This document shows positions 1 to 9,792 of a DNA stretch of 64,000 bases, piece by piece (the stretch's first letter is position 1; every line of letters begins with the position of its first letter). Both the position numbers and the translations under genes were made by a program. The DNA comes from Nitratireductor sp. (GTDB taxonomy: Bacteria > Pseudomonadota > Alphaproteobacteria > Rhizobiales > Rhizobiaceae), in NCBI GenBank assembly GCA_020637805.1, contig JACKJU010000015.1:1-64000 (forward strand). Reading direction: 5' to 3'. The notes under the pieces were generated by a model. That model had not been told where the DNA came from. It was given only the letters and a program-made list of their open reading frames with translations, and searched no databases.

Positions 1-1007
1 TCGCGGCCGGAGGTCTTGAGATAGGTCATGGTGTCGTCATCGACCGGGAAGAACCCGCAGGTCGCACCGTATTCCGGCGCCATGTTGGCAATGGTTGCCT
101 GGTCTTCCAGCGTCAGGTTGTCGAGGCCCGGGCCGTAGAATTCGACGAACTTGCCGACAACACCCTTCTTGCGCAGCATCTGCACGATCATCAGCACGAG
201 GTCGGTTGCAGTCGTGCCTTCCGGCATCTCGCCTTCGAGACGGAAACCGATGACTTCCGGGATCAGCATGGTTACCGGCTGGCCGAGCATGGCAGCCTCT
301 GCCTCGATGCCGCCCACTCCCCAGCCAAGAACCGACAGGCCATTGACCATGGTGGTGTGGGAATCGGTACCGACCAGCGTATCGGGATAGGCCACTGTCT
401 TGCCATCGACTTCACGGGTCCAGACCGTCTGGGCAAGGTATTCCAGGTTCACCTGGTGGCAGATGCCGGTGCCGGGCGGCACCACGCGGAAGTTCTCGAA
501 TGCCGACTGGCCCCATTTCAGGAATGTGTAGCGTTCGCCGTTGCGCTCGTATTCGCGCGCGACGTTCATCTCGAAGGCTTTCGGATTGCCGAAATTGTCA
601 ACCATCACGGAATGGTCGATCACGAGGTCGACAGGAACCTGCGGGTTGATCTTCTGCACGTCACCGCCAAGACTGGTGGTCGCATCGCGCATGGCTGCAA
701 GGTCTACAACGGCTGGAACGCCGGTGAAATCCTGCATCAGCACGCGGGCCGGACGATAGGCGATTTCCTTTTCCGCCTTGCCCCGGTTAACGAGCCATTC
801 GGCGGTGGCCCTGATGTCGTCTGCCGTTACCGAACGGCCATCCTCGAAGCGCAGCAGGTTCTCGAGCAGAACCTTGAGCGAATACGGGAGCTTGGAGACC
901 CCGTCCAGGCCGTTCTTTTCGGCCTCGGGAATCGAGTAATAAACATATTCCTTGCCGTTAACGTCGAGCGTCTTGCGGCATTTGAAACTGTCGAGTGAAT
1001 TCAGCAT
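1..1007 (-). CDS. acnA: aconitate hydratase A, N-terminal part (runs off the window)
   Basis: Aconitase interconverts citrate and isocitrate in the TCA cycle using a [4Fe-4S] cluster. The first 335 codons are visible, starting at the ATG complementary to 1005-1007. The protein begins MLNSLDSFKCRKTL and contains VLMQDFTGVPAVVDLAA and VGTDSHTTMV, which are characteristic of the AcnA/IRP family (usually about 890 residues). The cluster cysteines lie in the missing C-terminal part. The gene reads leftwards and has a 400-base upstream gap, so it is probably transcribed alone. No odd features are seen. Confidence 0.96.
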   Translation of the reverse strand, partial: MLNSLDSFKCRKTLDVNGKEYVYYSIPEAEKNGLDGVSKLPYSLKVLLENLLRFEDGRSVTADDIRATAEWLVNRGKAEKEIAYRPARVLMQDFTGVPAVVDLAAMRDATTSLGGDVQKINPQVPVDLVIDHSVMVDNFGNPKAFEMNVAREYERNGERYTFLKWGQSAFENFRVVPPGTGICHQVNLEYLAQTVWTREVDGKTVAYPDTLVGTDSHTTMVNGLSVLGWGVGGIEAEAAMLGQPVTMLIPEVIGFRLEGEMPEGTTATDLVLMIVQMLRKKGVVGKFVEFYGPGLDNLTLEDQATIANMAPEYGATCGFFPVDDDTMTYLKTSGR

Positions 1008-1407
1008 TGAGCGTGTTCCGTCTGTTTGTCTGTCATGCCGGATAACAGGCTTACGCTGGCGTCTGCCGTTCAGAGAAAGGCAGGGGAACACGCCAAAGGG
1101 TGTATCACCCACTTGCGGGTACGACCATTTCCGCGCATCAGCCTGCGAGGTTGAACCGGTGGCCCAGCCAAACGGATCCGGCAGGATAAAAGGTTTCGAA
1201 CAGACCGGCCGCTGGCCTGTTGCGAGCGGTTATAGTGCCTTTTTGCCGCAGTGCAAATAGGAGGAAGGTTCAAAATTTTTGCCCTGCCGCAATGGACAGC
1301 CATGCCCTCACAGGCGCTGGCAGGGTTCGCGCCACCCCGCTATATTGCCCTTGCGGCCGCCTGGGCCACATGCATGACCGGCCACATGGCAGCAGGGGAG
1401 CCTCGAA
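1008..1407. other. divergent intergenic region acnA / GNAT
   Basis: A 400-base gap between two divergent genes, so it should hold both promoters. No convincing -35/-10 pair or coding signal was found. An imperfect inverted repeat (AACAG at 1199-1203 with CTGTT at 1217-1221) is the only structure noted. The Shine-Dalgarno AGGGGAG of the rightward gene lies at 1394-1400. Confidence 0.5.
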
Positions 1408-1692
1408 ATGGATATGACGCGCGAAGAAACGGCTAGCAAGCGCGTATACCGCCATTCCGAACCCGGCCTGCCGGCGGCGGAACTGACCTATTCGCGAGCA
1501 GGCGAAAAGCTTGTCATCCTCGACCATACCGGTGTTCCCGACGAATATCGCGGCAAGGGCGTGGGTCTTGCGCTGGTTGAACGCGCAGTGGAAGATGCCC
1601 GCAAGGAAGGCCGCAAGATAATCCCGCTCTGTCCGTTTGCCGCAGCGATGTTCCGCAGGCAGGGAGAAGCCTGGGCCGACGTTCTCAACTAG
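1408..1692 (+). CDS. short GNAT-like N-acetyltransferase (YidJ/YjdJ type)
   Basis: A 94-residue stand-alone protein of the small GCN5-related acetyltransferase type. It has the acetyl-CoA loop GVPDEYRGKGVGLALV at about residues 42-57 and the C-terminal motif IIPLCPFAAAMFRR, both typical of this short family. Substrate is unknown; members are thought to modify small amines or proteins. The ATG at 1408 follows the Shine-Dalgarno AGGGGAG by seven bases. It converges with the TAXI gene, 17 bases away. Confidence 0.85.
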   Translation: MDMTREETASKRVYRHSEPGLPAAELTYSRAGEKLVILDHTGVPDEYRGKGVGLALVERAVEDARKEGRKIIPLCPFAAAMFRRQGEAWADVLN

Positions 1693-1709
1693 GTTGGCTT
1701 CACTGCCAT

Positions 1710-3116
1710 CTATGCGCCCGATTGCTCGCGCAACTGCCGGTACCGGTCATTGATCAGTTCGCGAACAGATTCCCACAACAGCGAAAATGACTGGAAGCCC
1801 TCTTCCGTGACCTCGTCCGTGTCCAGCGCCCGAACCACTGTTTCCAGGATTCCGAACAATTGCTGCTTCAGCTTCTCGATGTCTTCGGAACGCTCGGTGG
1901 ACTGTGCCTGGTCTGCGATGTCCAGCAGCATGAAATTGTAGCTGTCCATCCGGTTCTTCTGGTTGTTCAAGAGCCTGGAACGAAGGGCAACAAGGCCCGA
2001 ACCGAGCATCGCGGCAAGGGTAACGATCAGCGCCAGTGGTTCGGCATTTTCCTGCAGAAAGCTCGGCTGGTCGCGATTGTAGTATTGCTCTGCACCGGGA
2101 TGGAGCGGAACCGAAAGCCCCTCGTCTACCGGGGGTTTCGTGATTGCCGAGGCAAGCGCGAAACGGATGACCAGATCCAGCCGGTTTTCGAAGAGTATCC
2201 GCGTGAGTTCGCGAATCAGTTCCGTATCGAGGTCATTGCGCGTCACCAGGGTTCTCGTCACCGACGAGGAAAGCGTGTCCAACGCGGGCAGCACGGGGTT
2301 GCCGCCATAGACGCCCTTTGGAATGACGGCATGGGACAGGAAAGGCCGCTTCACCTGGATGGCAGGCGCCTGGTCAATGGCAAGGACCGAGAGCCGGACA
2401 CGCTTCAGGATCGAATCCTCGACCATGTTGAGGACGAGACGGTCCCGCAGCGAGCGAACCGTGAAAAGGGCGTCTATCTCGCCATGCAGCAGCTTGTCGG
2501 AAGCCTCGGCAAAGGGCATCGCCCGCCATTTCACTTCCGTAAGCGAAAGATCGTAATGGTCTGCAATTGCCCAGAACGAGCGGAATTCGTCTGTTCCAAA
2601 TGGAGGTATCGCAACGATCTTCCCGGAGAGATCGCGCACCCTGGCAATGCCGCTCTGCGGCCGGAAGAATACCTGGAAGAAGTCCGGGAACAGGTCTGCA
2701 ACCATGTTGACGTTCTGGGCCACCGGCGTATCCGAACGGATGGTGGCAAGATCTGCGGTTCCCGAGTTCAACAAGGAAATGTTCTTAGACGAGTCGGTCG
2801 TCGGCATGACCTTCAACCGCAGGATCGAGGACTGGCGCGCCACCACATCTGCGGCTTCCACCATCAGTTCGTATGAATCGGAGCGGTATGGCCCGGCAGC
2901 AACCGAGAGTTCCACAAGCGGCCGCTCACGGTTCATCCAGAGCCATGTACCGAATGCCAGCGCCAGGATGGCGAAGCCAAAGAGCACGGACCATACCAGG
3001 AGCCTGCGGTTGCCGACCGACTTGCGGTTGGCCTGGCGGCTTGTCCGCGCCTTGCCCTGCCTCGGTGTGGCACTGCCGCCCGGCGTGGACTTGTTCGGTT
3101 CGTTGCCCTGTTTCAC
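1710..3116 (-). CDS. TAXI-family TRAP solute-binding-like protein, membrane anchored
   Basis: A 468-residue protein related to TAXI solute-binding subunits of TRAP transporters. It has a basic cytoplasmic N-terminus, one transmembrane helix at about 41-60, a periplasmic binding-type domain (about 68-350), a second helix near 362-380, and a charged helical cytoplasmic tail of about 85 residues. The start is GTG at 3114-3116, preceded by AAAGGA. Ordinary TAXI proteins are secreted and pair with a fused DctQM permease; no permease is present here and the C-terminal anchor is extra. It may act as a membrane sensor instead of a transporter component; that is inference. Confidence 0.8.
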   Translation of the reverse strand: MKQGNEPNKSTPGGSATPRQGKARTSRQANRKSVGNRRLLVWSVLFGFAILALAFGTWLWMNRERPLVELSVAAGPYRSDSYELMVEAADVVARQSSILRLKVMPTTDSSKNISLLNSGTADLATIRSDTPVAQNVNMVADLFPDFFQVFFRPQSGIARVRDLSGKIVAIPPFGTDEFRSFWAIADHYDLSLTEVKWRAMPFAEASDKLLHGEIDALFTVRSLRDRLVLNMVEDSILKRVRLSVLAIDQAPAIQVKRPFLSHAVIPKGVYGGNPVLPALDTLSSSVTRTLVTRNDLDTELIRELTRILFENRLDLVIRFALASAITKPPVDEGLSVPLHPGAEQYYNRDQPSFLQENAEPLALIVTLAAMLGSGLVALRSRLLNNQKNRMDSYNFMLLDIADQAQSTERSEDIEKLKQQLFGILETVVRALDTDEVTEEGFQSFSLLWESVRELINDRYRQLREQSGA

Positions 3117-3227
3117 TCCGGTCCTTTGAATTATGCCACGTCAATAACTTCGATACTGCGCGTTGCCCGCCCTGCACATTGCATCATTCGAATGCATTTT
3201 CCGCAACGCCAAATGACGACTGCTCGC

Positions 3228-3258
3228 AAAAATGCGCTACCGGGAGACCGGCAGCGCA
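3228..3258 (-). terminator. intrinsic terminator after argG
   Basis: Stem TGCGCT-CCGG (3233-3243, one internal mismatch), GAGA loop, and CCGG-AGCGCA (3248-3258). On the minus strand the stem is followed by TTTTTGCG, as expected for a Rho-independent terminator 28 bases beyond the argG stop. Confidence 0.8.
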
Positions 3259-3285
3259 TCTTGGCATTTCGTGTTCTGGAATATC

Positions 3286-4521
<1,236 letters not shown>

Positions 4522-4694
4522 GGGAAATTGCTTTTCTGGCTTTGCGGGGGCCGGATGGGCCTCCCTCGTGAATTCGCGGGCAATTTAGCCAGAATGAAAC
4601 GGAGTGCAAGGGAGGTTCCTGTACCCGCAAAAATTCTTTTCGCACGTCAATCAACGCGATTGCAAAATACAGTGGCGGGCTGCACCTTGAAGCA

Positions 4695-5345
4695 ATGAGC
4701 GATTTCCTTCCTGAACCGCATCTCTTGTTGCTGTATTGCCTGAGCATCGTGGTCCTGAACCTGACGCCCGGCCCGGACATGACATTCTTTCTGTCCCGCT
4801 CGATTGCGGCCGGCAAGGCTGCAGGCATGGCGGCAATGCTTGGCGCCACCACGGGAATATTGATCCATACCTTGCTGGTGGTGTTCGGGCTTTCGGCACT
4901 GATTGCCGCCTCGCCCTCGCTCTACAACCTGCTCAGGATCGCAGGCGCGCTATACCTTCTCTATCTGGCCTGGCAGTCGCTCAGCCACGGTTCGGCCTTC
5001 AAGGTAAGAGCCGGAAATCAACCGAGATCCAGGCCCCTTGCCGTGGAATGGATGCAGGGAATAGCAATCAACTTGCTGAATCCGAAGATCGTGGTCTTCT
5101 TCCTGACCTTCCTTCCGCAGTTCGTGCCTGCGGGCGATCCTCACGCGGGATCGAGACTGCTGGCACTGGGATTGCTGTTTTCCGTGATCGGCGTAACGAC
5201 GATGACCCCGGTGGTACTCGCGGCATCCGCATTCTCAAACTGGATGCTCCAGCGGCCAGTCGTGACCCGCGCAATGGACTGGCTATTTGCCGGTGTTCTG
5301 GGCGCCTTTGCGGCAAGGCTGCTGCTAACGGCCCGGAACGCCTGA
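4695..5345 (+). CDS. LysE family translocator
   Basis: A 216-residue inner-membrane exporter of the LysE/RhtB superfamily, which expels amino acids or derivatives. The N-terminal signature LNLTPGPDMTFFLSRSIAAG lies near residues 19-38, and about six hydrophobic helices follow in the usual spacing. Its position divergent from argG makes an amino-acid substrate plausible, but the sequence does not show which. The ATG at 4695 has only a weak ribosome-binding site (TTGAAG). Confidence 0.9.
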   Translation: MSDFLPEPHLLLLYCLSIVVLNLTPGPDMTFFLSRSIAAGKAAGMAAMLGATTGILIHTLLVVFGLSALIAASPSLYNLLRIAGALYLLYLAWQSLSHGSAFKVRAGNQPRSRPLAVEWMQGIAINLLNPKIVVFFLTFLPQFVPAGDPHAGSRLLALGLLFSVIGVTTMTPVVLAASAFSNWMLQRPVVTRAMDWLFAGVLGAFAARLLLTARNA

Positions 5346-5359
5346 CAGGCTGCGATAGC

Positions 5360-5884
5360 TCACTTTGCAACGGCAGCAGGCCGGTCCATCCATTTGCCTG
5401 CGCTGCGCCCGGCAATCAACCAATAGACGAACGCGGCGACAAACCCGGTGGCGAGAAGCACGATCAACGTTCCCTCGGAGGGCAGGCCGGCGACCGCCTG
5501 CTCGGCTGCATAGGGATCGCCATGGGGACCGCGTCCCGGAAAGGCAAACATTGTCACACCGGTAAACAGCGCGACCAGTCCGCCAAGCACGAGATTGATG
5601 GTCAAACCGGTCCACCGCATCAACTCTGCAATGGCAATGGCTATCGCCGAAGGCAGGAACGCAGCAGCCATGACCTGGAACGACGTGAAAATGCCGACCG
5701 CACCGATGAAGAAGGCTGCAACCGTTCCGTCATCAGGTCCGCCATAGGGACCGTGCACCTCCATCAGGAAGTCGCGGAACCAGCCACTGAACATGCCGAT
5801 GGAAATGAAGATTCCCGCCGCCAGCATGGCCAGCAACAACCCGAATGCAATAACGACAAGGCGAAGGATGAGATTTCCAATCAT
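5360..5884 (-). CDS. conserved four-helix membrane protein of unknown function
   Basis: A 174-residue protein with four predicted transmembrane helices (about 5-28, 57-82, 92-115 and 138-160) and a Gly/Pro-rich periplasmic loop. No family with known function is recognised. It starts nine bases after the rlmN stop on the same strand and is probably co-transcribed with rlmN. It converges with the LysE gene across a 14-base gap. Confidence 0.7.
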   Translation of the reverse strand: MIGNLILRLVVIAFGLLLAMLAAGIFISIGMFSGWFRDFLMEVHGPYGGPDDGTVAAFFIGAVGIFTSFQVMAAAFLPSAIAIAIAELMRWTGLTINLVLGGLVALFTGVTMFAFPGRGPHGDPYAAEQAVAGLPSEGTLIVLLATGFVAAFVYWLIAGRSAGKWMDRPAAVAK

Positions 5885-5893
5885 GATGTTGCC

Positions 5894-7174
5894 TCAGTCC
5901 TCACCGTGACCGGCAATCATCATTGCCTGCAGCGACAGGTTCTCCAGTGCATCGCGATCCTTCTTGCGCAGGCGCTCGGACTCCGACTTCAGCTGGCCAC
6001 AGGCCGCCAAAATGTCACGGCCGCGCGGCGTGCGGATCGGCGAGGCATAGCCATTGTCGTTGATGAAATCGGCAAAGGTCTGGATCGTGTCCCAATCGGA
6101 GCATTCATAGGCGGAACCCGGCCAGGGATTGAACGGGATCAGGTTGATCTTGGCCGGAACGCCCTTGAGGAGGCGCACCAGTTCCTTGGCGTCGGCAAGC
6201 GAGTCGTTGACGCCTTTCAGCATCACATACTCGAATGTTATGCGCCGCGCATTGGAAAGACCGGGATATTCCCGGCAGGCCTGCATCAGGTCCTTCAGAG
6301 GAAAGCGCTTGTTGATGGGCACCAGCTCGTCGCGCAATTCGTCGTTTACCGCATGCAGCGAGATCGCCAGCATGCAGCCAATCTCCTCGCCGGTACGCGG
6401 AATGAACGGCACGACCCCGGAGGTCGAGAGCGTGATTCGCCGCTTGGAAAGCGACAGCCCGTCGCCATCGGAGGCGATCAGAAGCGCATTCTTCACATGA
6501 TCGAAATTGTACAGCGGTTCGCCCATGCCCATCATGACGATGTTGGAGACCTTGCGGCCTTCCAGCGGCACGATGGCACCCTGCGGCGTATCGGCATCGG
6601 GAAAGTCGCCCAGCCGGTCGCGCGCCACGAGCAACTGCGCGAGGATTTCCTCCGCCGTCAGGTTGCGGACAAGCTTCTGTGTTCCGGTGTGGCAGAATGA
6701 GCAGGTAAGCGAGCAGCCCACCTGCGAGGAAATGCACAGCGTTCCCCTGCCCTCTTCGGGAATGTAGACGGTCTCCACCTCCACGGGCTTGCCTGCACCG
6801 CGCGGCGGAAAACGCATCAGCCACTTGCGAGTGCCATCGCTTGAAATCTGCTCGGCAACGATTTCAGGCCGCGCAATCGTGAACTGCTCCTCGAGCCCGG
6901 CGCGCAAATCCTTGCCAACATTGCTCATGGCAGCGAAGTCCGACACGCCGCGAATGTAGAGCCAGTGCCAGATCTGCGAAGCGCGCATGCGAGCCTGCTT
7001 CTCTGCGACGATGCCGGCTTGCGCAAGCGTTTCGGCAAGTTCGGTTCGCGTAAGACCGATGAGCGGCTTCTTTGCCGGGTCGATACCCGGCAGGGCCGCG
7101 CCGCCCGCACCAGGGGTGCCTTCTTTCAGCACTTCGCGGACGGATTTATCCGTCAGATCGAGGGAAACTGTCAT
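5894..7174 (-). CDS. rlmN: dual-specificity RNA methyltransferase RlmN
   Basis: Radical-SAM enzyme that makes 2-methyladenosine in 23S rRNA (A2503) and in some tRNAs (A37). The 426-residue form starts at the ATG complementary to 7172-7174; an in-frame upstream start would add 27 residues that look non-homologous. The radical-SAM cluster motif CSLTCSFC is at residues 154-161, followed by MGMGEP, and the second catalytic cysteine is in AACGQLKS near residue 392. The four-helix membrane protein gene follows nine bases downstream. Confidence 0.97.
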   Translation of the reverse strand: MTVSLDLTDKSVREVLKEGTPGAGGAALPGIDPAKKPLIGLTRTELAETLAQAGIVAEKQARMRASQIWHWLYIRGVSDFAAMSNVGKDLRAGLEEQFTIARPEIVAEQISSDGTRKWLMRFPPRGAGKPVEVETVYIPEEGRGTLCISSQVGCSLTCSFCHTGTQKLVRNLTAEEILAQLLVARDRLGDFPDADTPQGAIVPLEGRKVSNIVMMGMGEPLYNFDHVKNALLIASDGDGLSLSKRRITLSTSGVVPFIPRTGEEIGCMLAISLHAVNDELRDELVPINKRFPLKDLMQACREYPGLSNARRITFEYVMLKGVNDSLADAKELVRLLKGVPAKINLIPFNPWPGSAYECSDWDTIQTFADFINDNGYASPIRTPRGRDILAACGQLKSESERLRKKDRDALENLSLQAMMIAGHGED

Positions 7175-7341
7175 GATCGCGTATCGGTTCTGTTGCCGGT
7201 TCCTGATGAATGCCGGGGCAGCCTGCCGTATCCGGCTCCGTTGTTGGGGGCACATAGCATGATTGGTTGTTCAATGCATCACGCTTGCCAACCCGGCGGA
7301 TATGGTAATGCAACCGCCCCGGGACAATCACAAACGTAGCA

Positions 7342-7376
7342 ACAAACGCAAACGCCGGCCCGAAAGGACCGGCGTT
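7342..7376 (-). terminator. intrinsic terminator after ialB
   Basis: Perfect 8-bp stem AACGCCGG (7351-7358) with CCGGCGTT (7369-7376) around a ten-base loop. On the minus strand it is followed by the T-rich run TGCGTTTGTTG. It lies 24 bases beyond the ialB stop. Confidence 0.7.
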
Positions 7377-7400
7377 CGAAAAATCCTGAAACCTGCCGTC

Positions 7401-7934
7401 TTACTGGCAGTTCTGGATATCTCCGATCGAAGCAGTCACGCCGGACAGCGAGTAGGTGTAGCTGGTCTGGGTACCGCGGCGCGAAACGGCGGAAACCTGC
7501 ATCTTGCTACCCGCCCGCATCGCGGCGACCACGGCCTGTTCATCCGCCGGATTTTCCAGCCATGCCTTTTCACCACGCGTGAACATGGAAAATTTCTTGC
7601 CGTCGATATCAACGACAACCTTGGAATTGTCCTGGAACGGATAGCCTGCCTTGAAGGACGGCTCGAACCGCACGTTCTGGCCGCTGTAGCGCGCGATCAT
7701 GAAAAACACGTCGCCATGATCCACTGCGCGCCCGTTGACGCTCGTCGGTTCCATTTGCGTCGGGATCGACAGGATGTAGCAGACCGTACCGTTCGATCCG
7801 TTGTGCTTGTAGGCACCCCATGCACTGTTCTGCTTGATCTGGGTCGGTGCAGCCTGTGCATGGGCTACCGGCACCATGATGCTCATGCCGATCAAGAGGG
7901 CGCCTGCAGTCTTGGTGAAGTCAGATAGTTTCAT
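7401..7934 (-). CDS. invasion-associated locus B (IalB) family secreted protein
   Basis: A 177-residue exported protein of the IalB family, named after the Bartonella erythrocyte-invasion factor but widespread in free-living Rhizobiales, where its role is unclear. The start at 7932-7934 gives a clear signal peptide ending near VAHAQA (about residue 27). The mature part carries the family features WGAYKHNGSNGTVCYILS and a C-terminal QNC, suggesting one disulphide. An upstream in-frame extension of 40 residues is Arg-rich and was rejected. It has its own terminator. Confidence 0.88.
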   Translation of the reverse strand: MKLSDFTKTAGALLIGMSIMVPVAHAQAAPTQIKQNSAWGAYKHNGSNGTVCYILSIPTQMEPTSVNGRAVDHGDVFFMIARYSGQNVRFEPSFKAGYPFQDNSKVVVDIDGKKFSMFTRGEKAWLENPADEQAVVAAMRAGSKMQVSAVSRRGTQTSYTYSLSGVTASIGDIQNCQ

Positions 7935-8280
7935 TTGAACGCTTGTCCCCAATCTTCCTCGTTTGCCCGCATGTTGACCGTGCATCACGAAGCGGTGGCC
8001 TTGCATGTTCCGCCCTGCACGTCTTGCTACGGGCCTCACACCGCGACCGGGCAATCCGGTACGGTGAATTTGGCTACCAACATGCTTTAAGTTTCCTTAC
8101 CAAAGCGTGAACAATTCGAACTTTGCCCCGGAAAAGCACTCCGGTTGACGGGTTTGCGGACCAAACCCCGTTTCACCTCACGGAAAACCAGACAAACAGG
8201 GCAATAATTTGTCGGGCTCTTTCCGTCGGATGCGCCTGCCGGGCGCGCCACCTGGCAGCACGTGGCCGCAGGTGCCGTCA
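7935..8280. other. intergenic region upstream of ialB
   Basis: A 346-base non-coding stretch that must contain the ialB promoter. A GGAAC (minus strand, 8007-8011) is followed after 17 bases by CGTG, one base short of the general-stress sigma consensus CGTT, so no call is made. No other structure was seen. Confidence 0.4.
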
Positions 8281-8925
8281 TCAACCGTCAGCCGGCTCTT
8301 CACCCGCCTCGTTGTCGAACCCGCGCATCCGGCCCTTCTTGCCCTTGATCCGCTTGCCGCCCACATAGCGCGCCTTGCCGTGAACCTGAACCCGCGACAC
8401 GTTCTTGGCAGCCTCGCCAACGGGACCGCCCGCACCAACGGGCCGCTCGGCAAAGCGCCCCATCGAGATCATGCGGTCATACATGGTGATTGCACCCGCC
8501 ATTGCCTGGTTGATGCAGAACCGCATCGGGATTTTGACGACGAACTCGCACCGTTCCAGCATGGCAGGGGAAAGCGACCCGTTTTCAGGACCGAGTACAT
8601 AGGCCGCCCGCGCCGGATGCCGGAATCCCGGCATCTCGATGGCATCCTCGGTCAGTTCAATGCCCACGAGCCTGCATCCATCGGGCAGAAGAAGATCACC
8701 AGGCGTGTCGAAGCTGTACCACGGCATGTGGAAGGAAGAGGCGGTCGTGTCGGAGGGCGGCGCCTCGATACGGCGCGTCGGCGCGACTGTGAACACAAAA
8801 CTCGCCCCGAAGGCATGCGCCGAACGCGAAAGGTTGCCGAAGTTCATCGGCTTGGATGCACCTTCCACACCGATGCCGAAGTAGCCGCGCGGCGGCTTCG
8901 ATTCGACCGGTTGTATCTGAACCAT
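8281..8925 (-). CDS. SPOUT (TrmH/SpoU) family RNA methyltransferase
   Basis: A 214-residue protein with the alpha/beta-knot methyltransferase fold, probably using SAM to 2'-O-methylate an RNA. Motif 2 is YVLGPENGSLSP (about residues 108-119). The motif 3 region reads CINQAMAGAITMYDR instead of the usual SLNVA-type sequence. A basic tail, GGKRIKGKKGRMRG, could bind RNA. It resembles the TrmL/TrmJ-like proteins of Rhizobiales; the target RNA cannot be told from sequence. Confidence 0.82.
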   Translation of the reverse strand: MVQIQPVESKPPRGYFGIGVEGASKPMNFGNLSRSAHAFGASFVFTVAPTRRIEAPPSDTTASSFHMPWYSFDTPGDLLLPDGCRLVGIELTEDAIEMPGFRHPARAAYVLGPENGSLSPAMLERCEFVVKIPMRFCINQAMAGAITMYDRMISMGRFAERPVGAGGPVGEAAKNVSRVQVHGKARYVGGKRIKGKKGRMRGFDNEAGEEPADG

Positions 8926-8962
8926 TGAATAATGCCGCCCGTCTGCGACGGCAATTCAGCCG

Positions 8963-9415
8963 TCAGGCGGTTTCCCTGTTCTTTCCACCGGCGGCCGGTC
9001 CGTCGGACCCGGCATCGGCGGCATCTGCGATGGCCTTGCGCGCCGCTTCGCGATGCGCTGGCGTGATGTTGCCGCGAACCGCATTGAATGCGGCAAGAAG
9101 GACGGCAATATCGTCGGTAAAGCCGAAACCGATAAGAAAATCCGGGATGGTGTCAAGCGGAAGGACGAAATAGGCAAGGCTGGCGAGGAGTATCCCGCGC
9201 ACCTTCATCGGCGTGTTGGGATCGAGCGCGCAATAATATGCTGCCACGACTTCGTCGAGAAAGGGCACCTTTCCAGCCGCCCTCTTCACCGTTTTCCAGA
9301 AACCGGAACGCACCTTTTTCTCATTGGCGCCCGCCTTCTTTTCAGCGTCCGCCAATATTTCCCCTTCAAGTATCTCGCGGGGGAAGAAGCCTGTATTTCC
9401 GTCGTTTCTGTTCAT
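8963..9415 (-). CDS. YkvA family (DUF1232) membrane-associated protein
   Basis: A 150-residue protein containing a DUF1232 domain: after a basic N-terminal half comes the core ILLASLAYFVLPLDTIPDF (about residues 77-95) followed by GFTDDIAVLLAA. The family has one or two hydrophobic segments and no assigned reaction. It is 37 bases from the methyltransferase gene and on the same strand, so the two may share a transcript. Confidence 0.85.
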   Translation of the reverse strand: MNRNDGNTGFFPREILEGEILADAEKKAGANEKKVRSGFWKTVKRAAGKVPFLDEVVAAYYCALDPNTPMKVRGILLASLAYFVLPLDTIPDFLIGFGFTDDIAVLLAAFNAVRGNITPAHREAARKAIADAADAGSDGPAAGGKNRETA

Positions 9416-9492
9416 GATTCTGATATGGGGAGCATTTCCGGCACTGGCAAGGCAGAAGTCGGATTTGCCGTACCACCTGAGGCCCGGACCCT

Positions 9493-9783
9493 TCAGGAAG
9501 CAGTCTTGTCCATGAATTCGGCCAGTCTGGTGTCGAGCCCGGTAATGCCACCCGCATCGTGGGTCGAGAGCTTGACCTCCACGGTCTTGTAGACATTCGA
9601 CCAGTCCGGATGGTGGTTCATCTTCTCCGCCTTGAGCGCGCAGGCGGTCATGAACGAAAAGGCTTCCACGAAGTTCGTGAACTCAAAGGTTCGCCGGATC
9701 GCCTTTCCGTCGTCCGCGACCTCCCATTCCTTCAGTCCGGCGAGCGCCGCCTCAATTTGTGATTCGTCCAGCAGTTCAGCCAT
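9493..9783 (-). CDS. phhB: 4a-hydroxytetrahydrobiopterin dehydratase
   Basis: A 96-residue pterin-4a-carbinolamine dehydratase, which recycles the pterin cofactor after aromatic amino-acid hydroxylation or acts in a related pterin step. The active-site signature KMNHHPDWSNVYKTVEVKLS lies at residues 53-72, and TTHDAGGI-like sequence (STHDAGGIT) follows. Length is normal. No phenylalanine hydroxylase gene is nearby. Confidence 0.94.
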   Translation of the reverse strand: MAELLDESQIEAALAGLKEWEVADDGKAIRRTFEFTNFVEAFSFMTACALKAEKMNHHPDWSNVYKTVEVKLSTHDAGGITGLDTRLAEFMDKTAS

Positions 9784-9792
9784 CTCGTCTCC

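Noticed and set aside
4736..6700. A 654-codon open frame on the plus strand
   Set aside because: It runs through the LysE gene in another frame and antisense to the membrane protein and rlmN genes, which have clear family motifs. Its predicted protein is Arg/Gln/His-rich with no domain, as expected for a GC-rich shadow frame.
7986..8011. GGAAC-N17-CGTG upstream of ialB as a stress-type promoter
   Set aside because: The -10 half differs from CGTT and the match could arise by chance; noted only.
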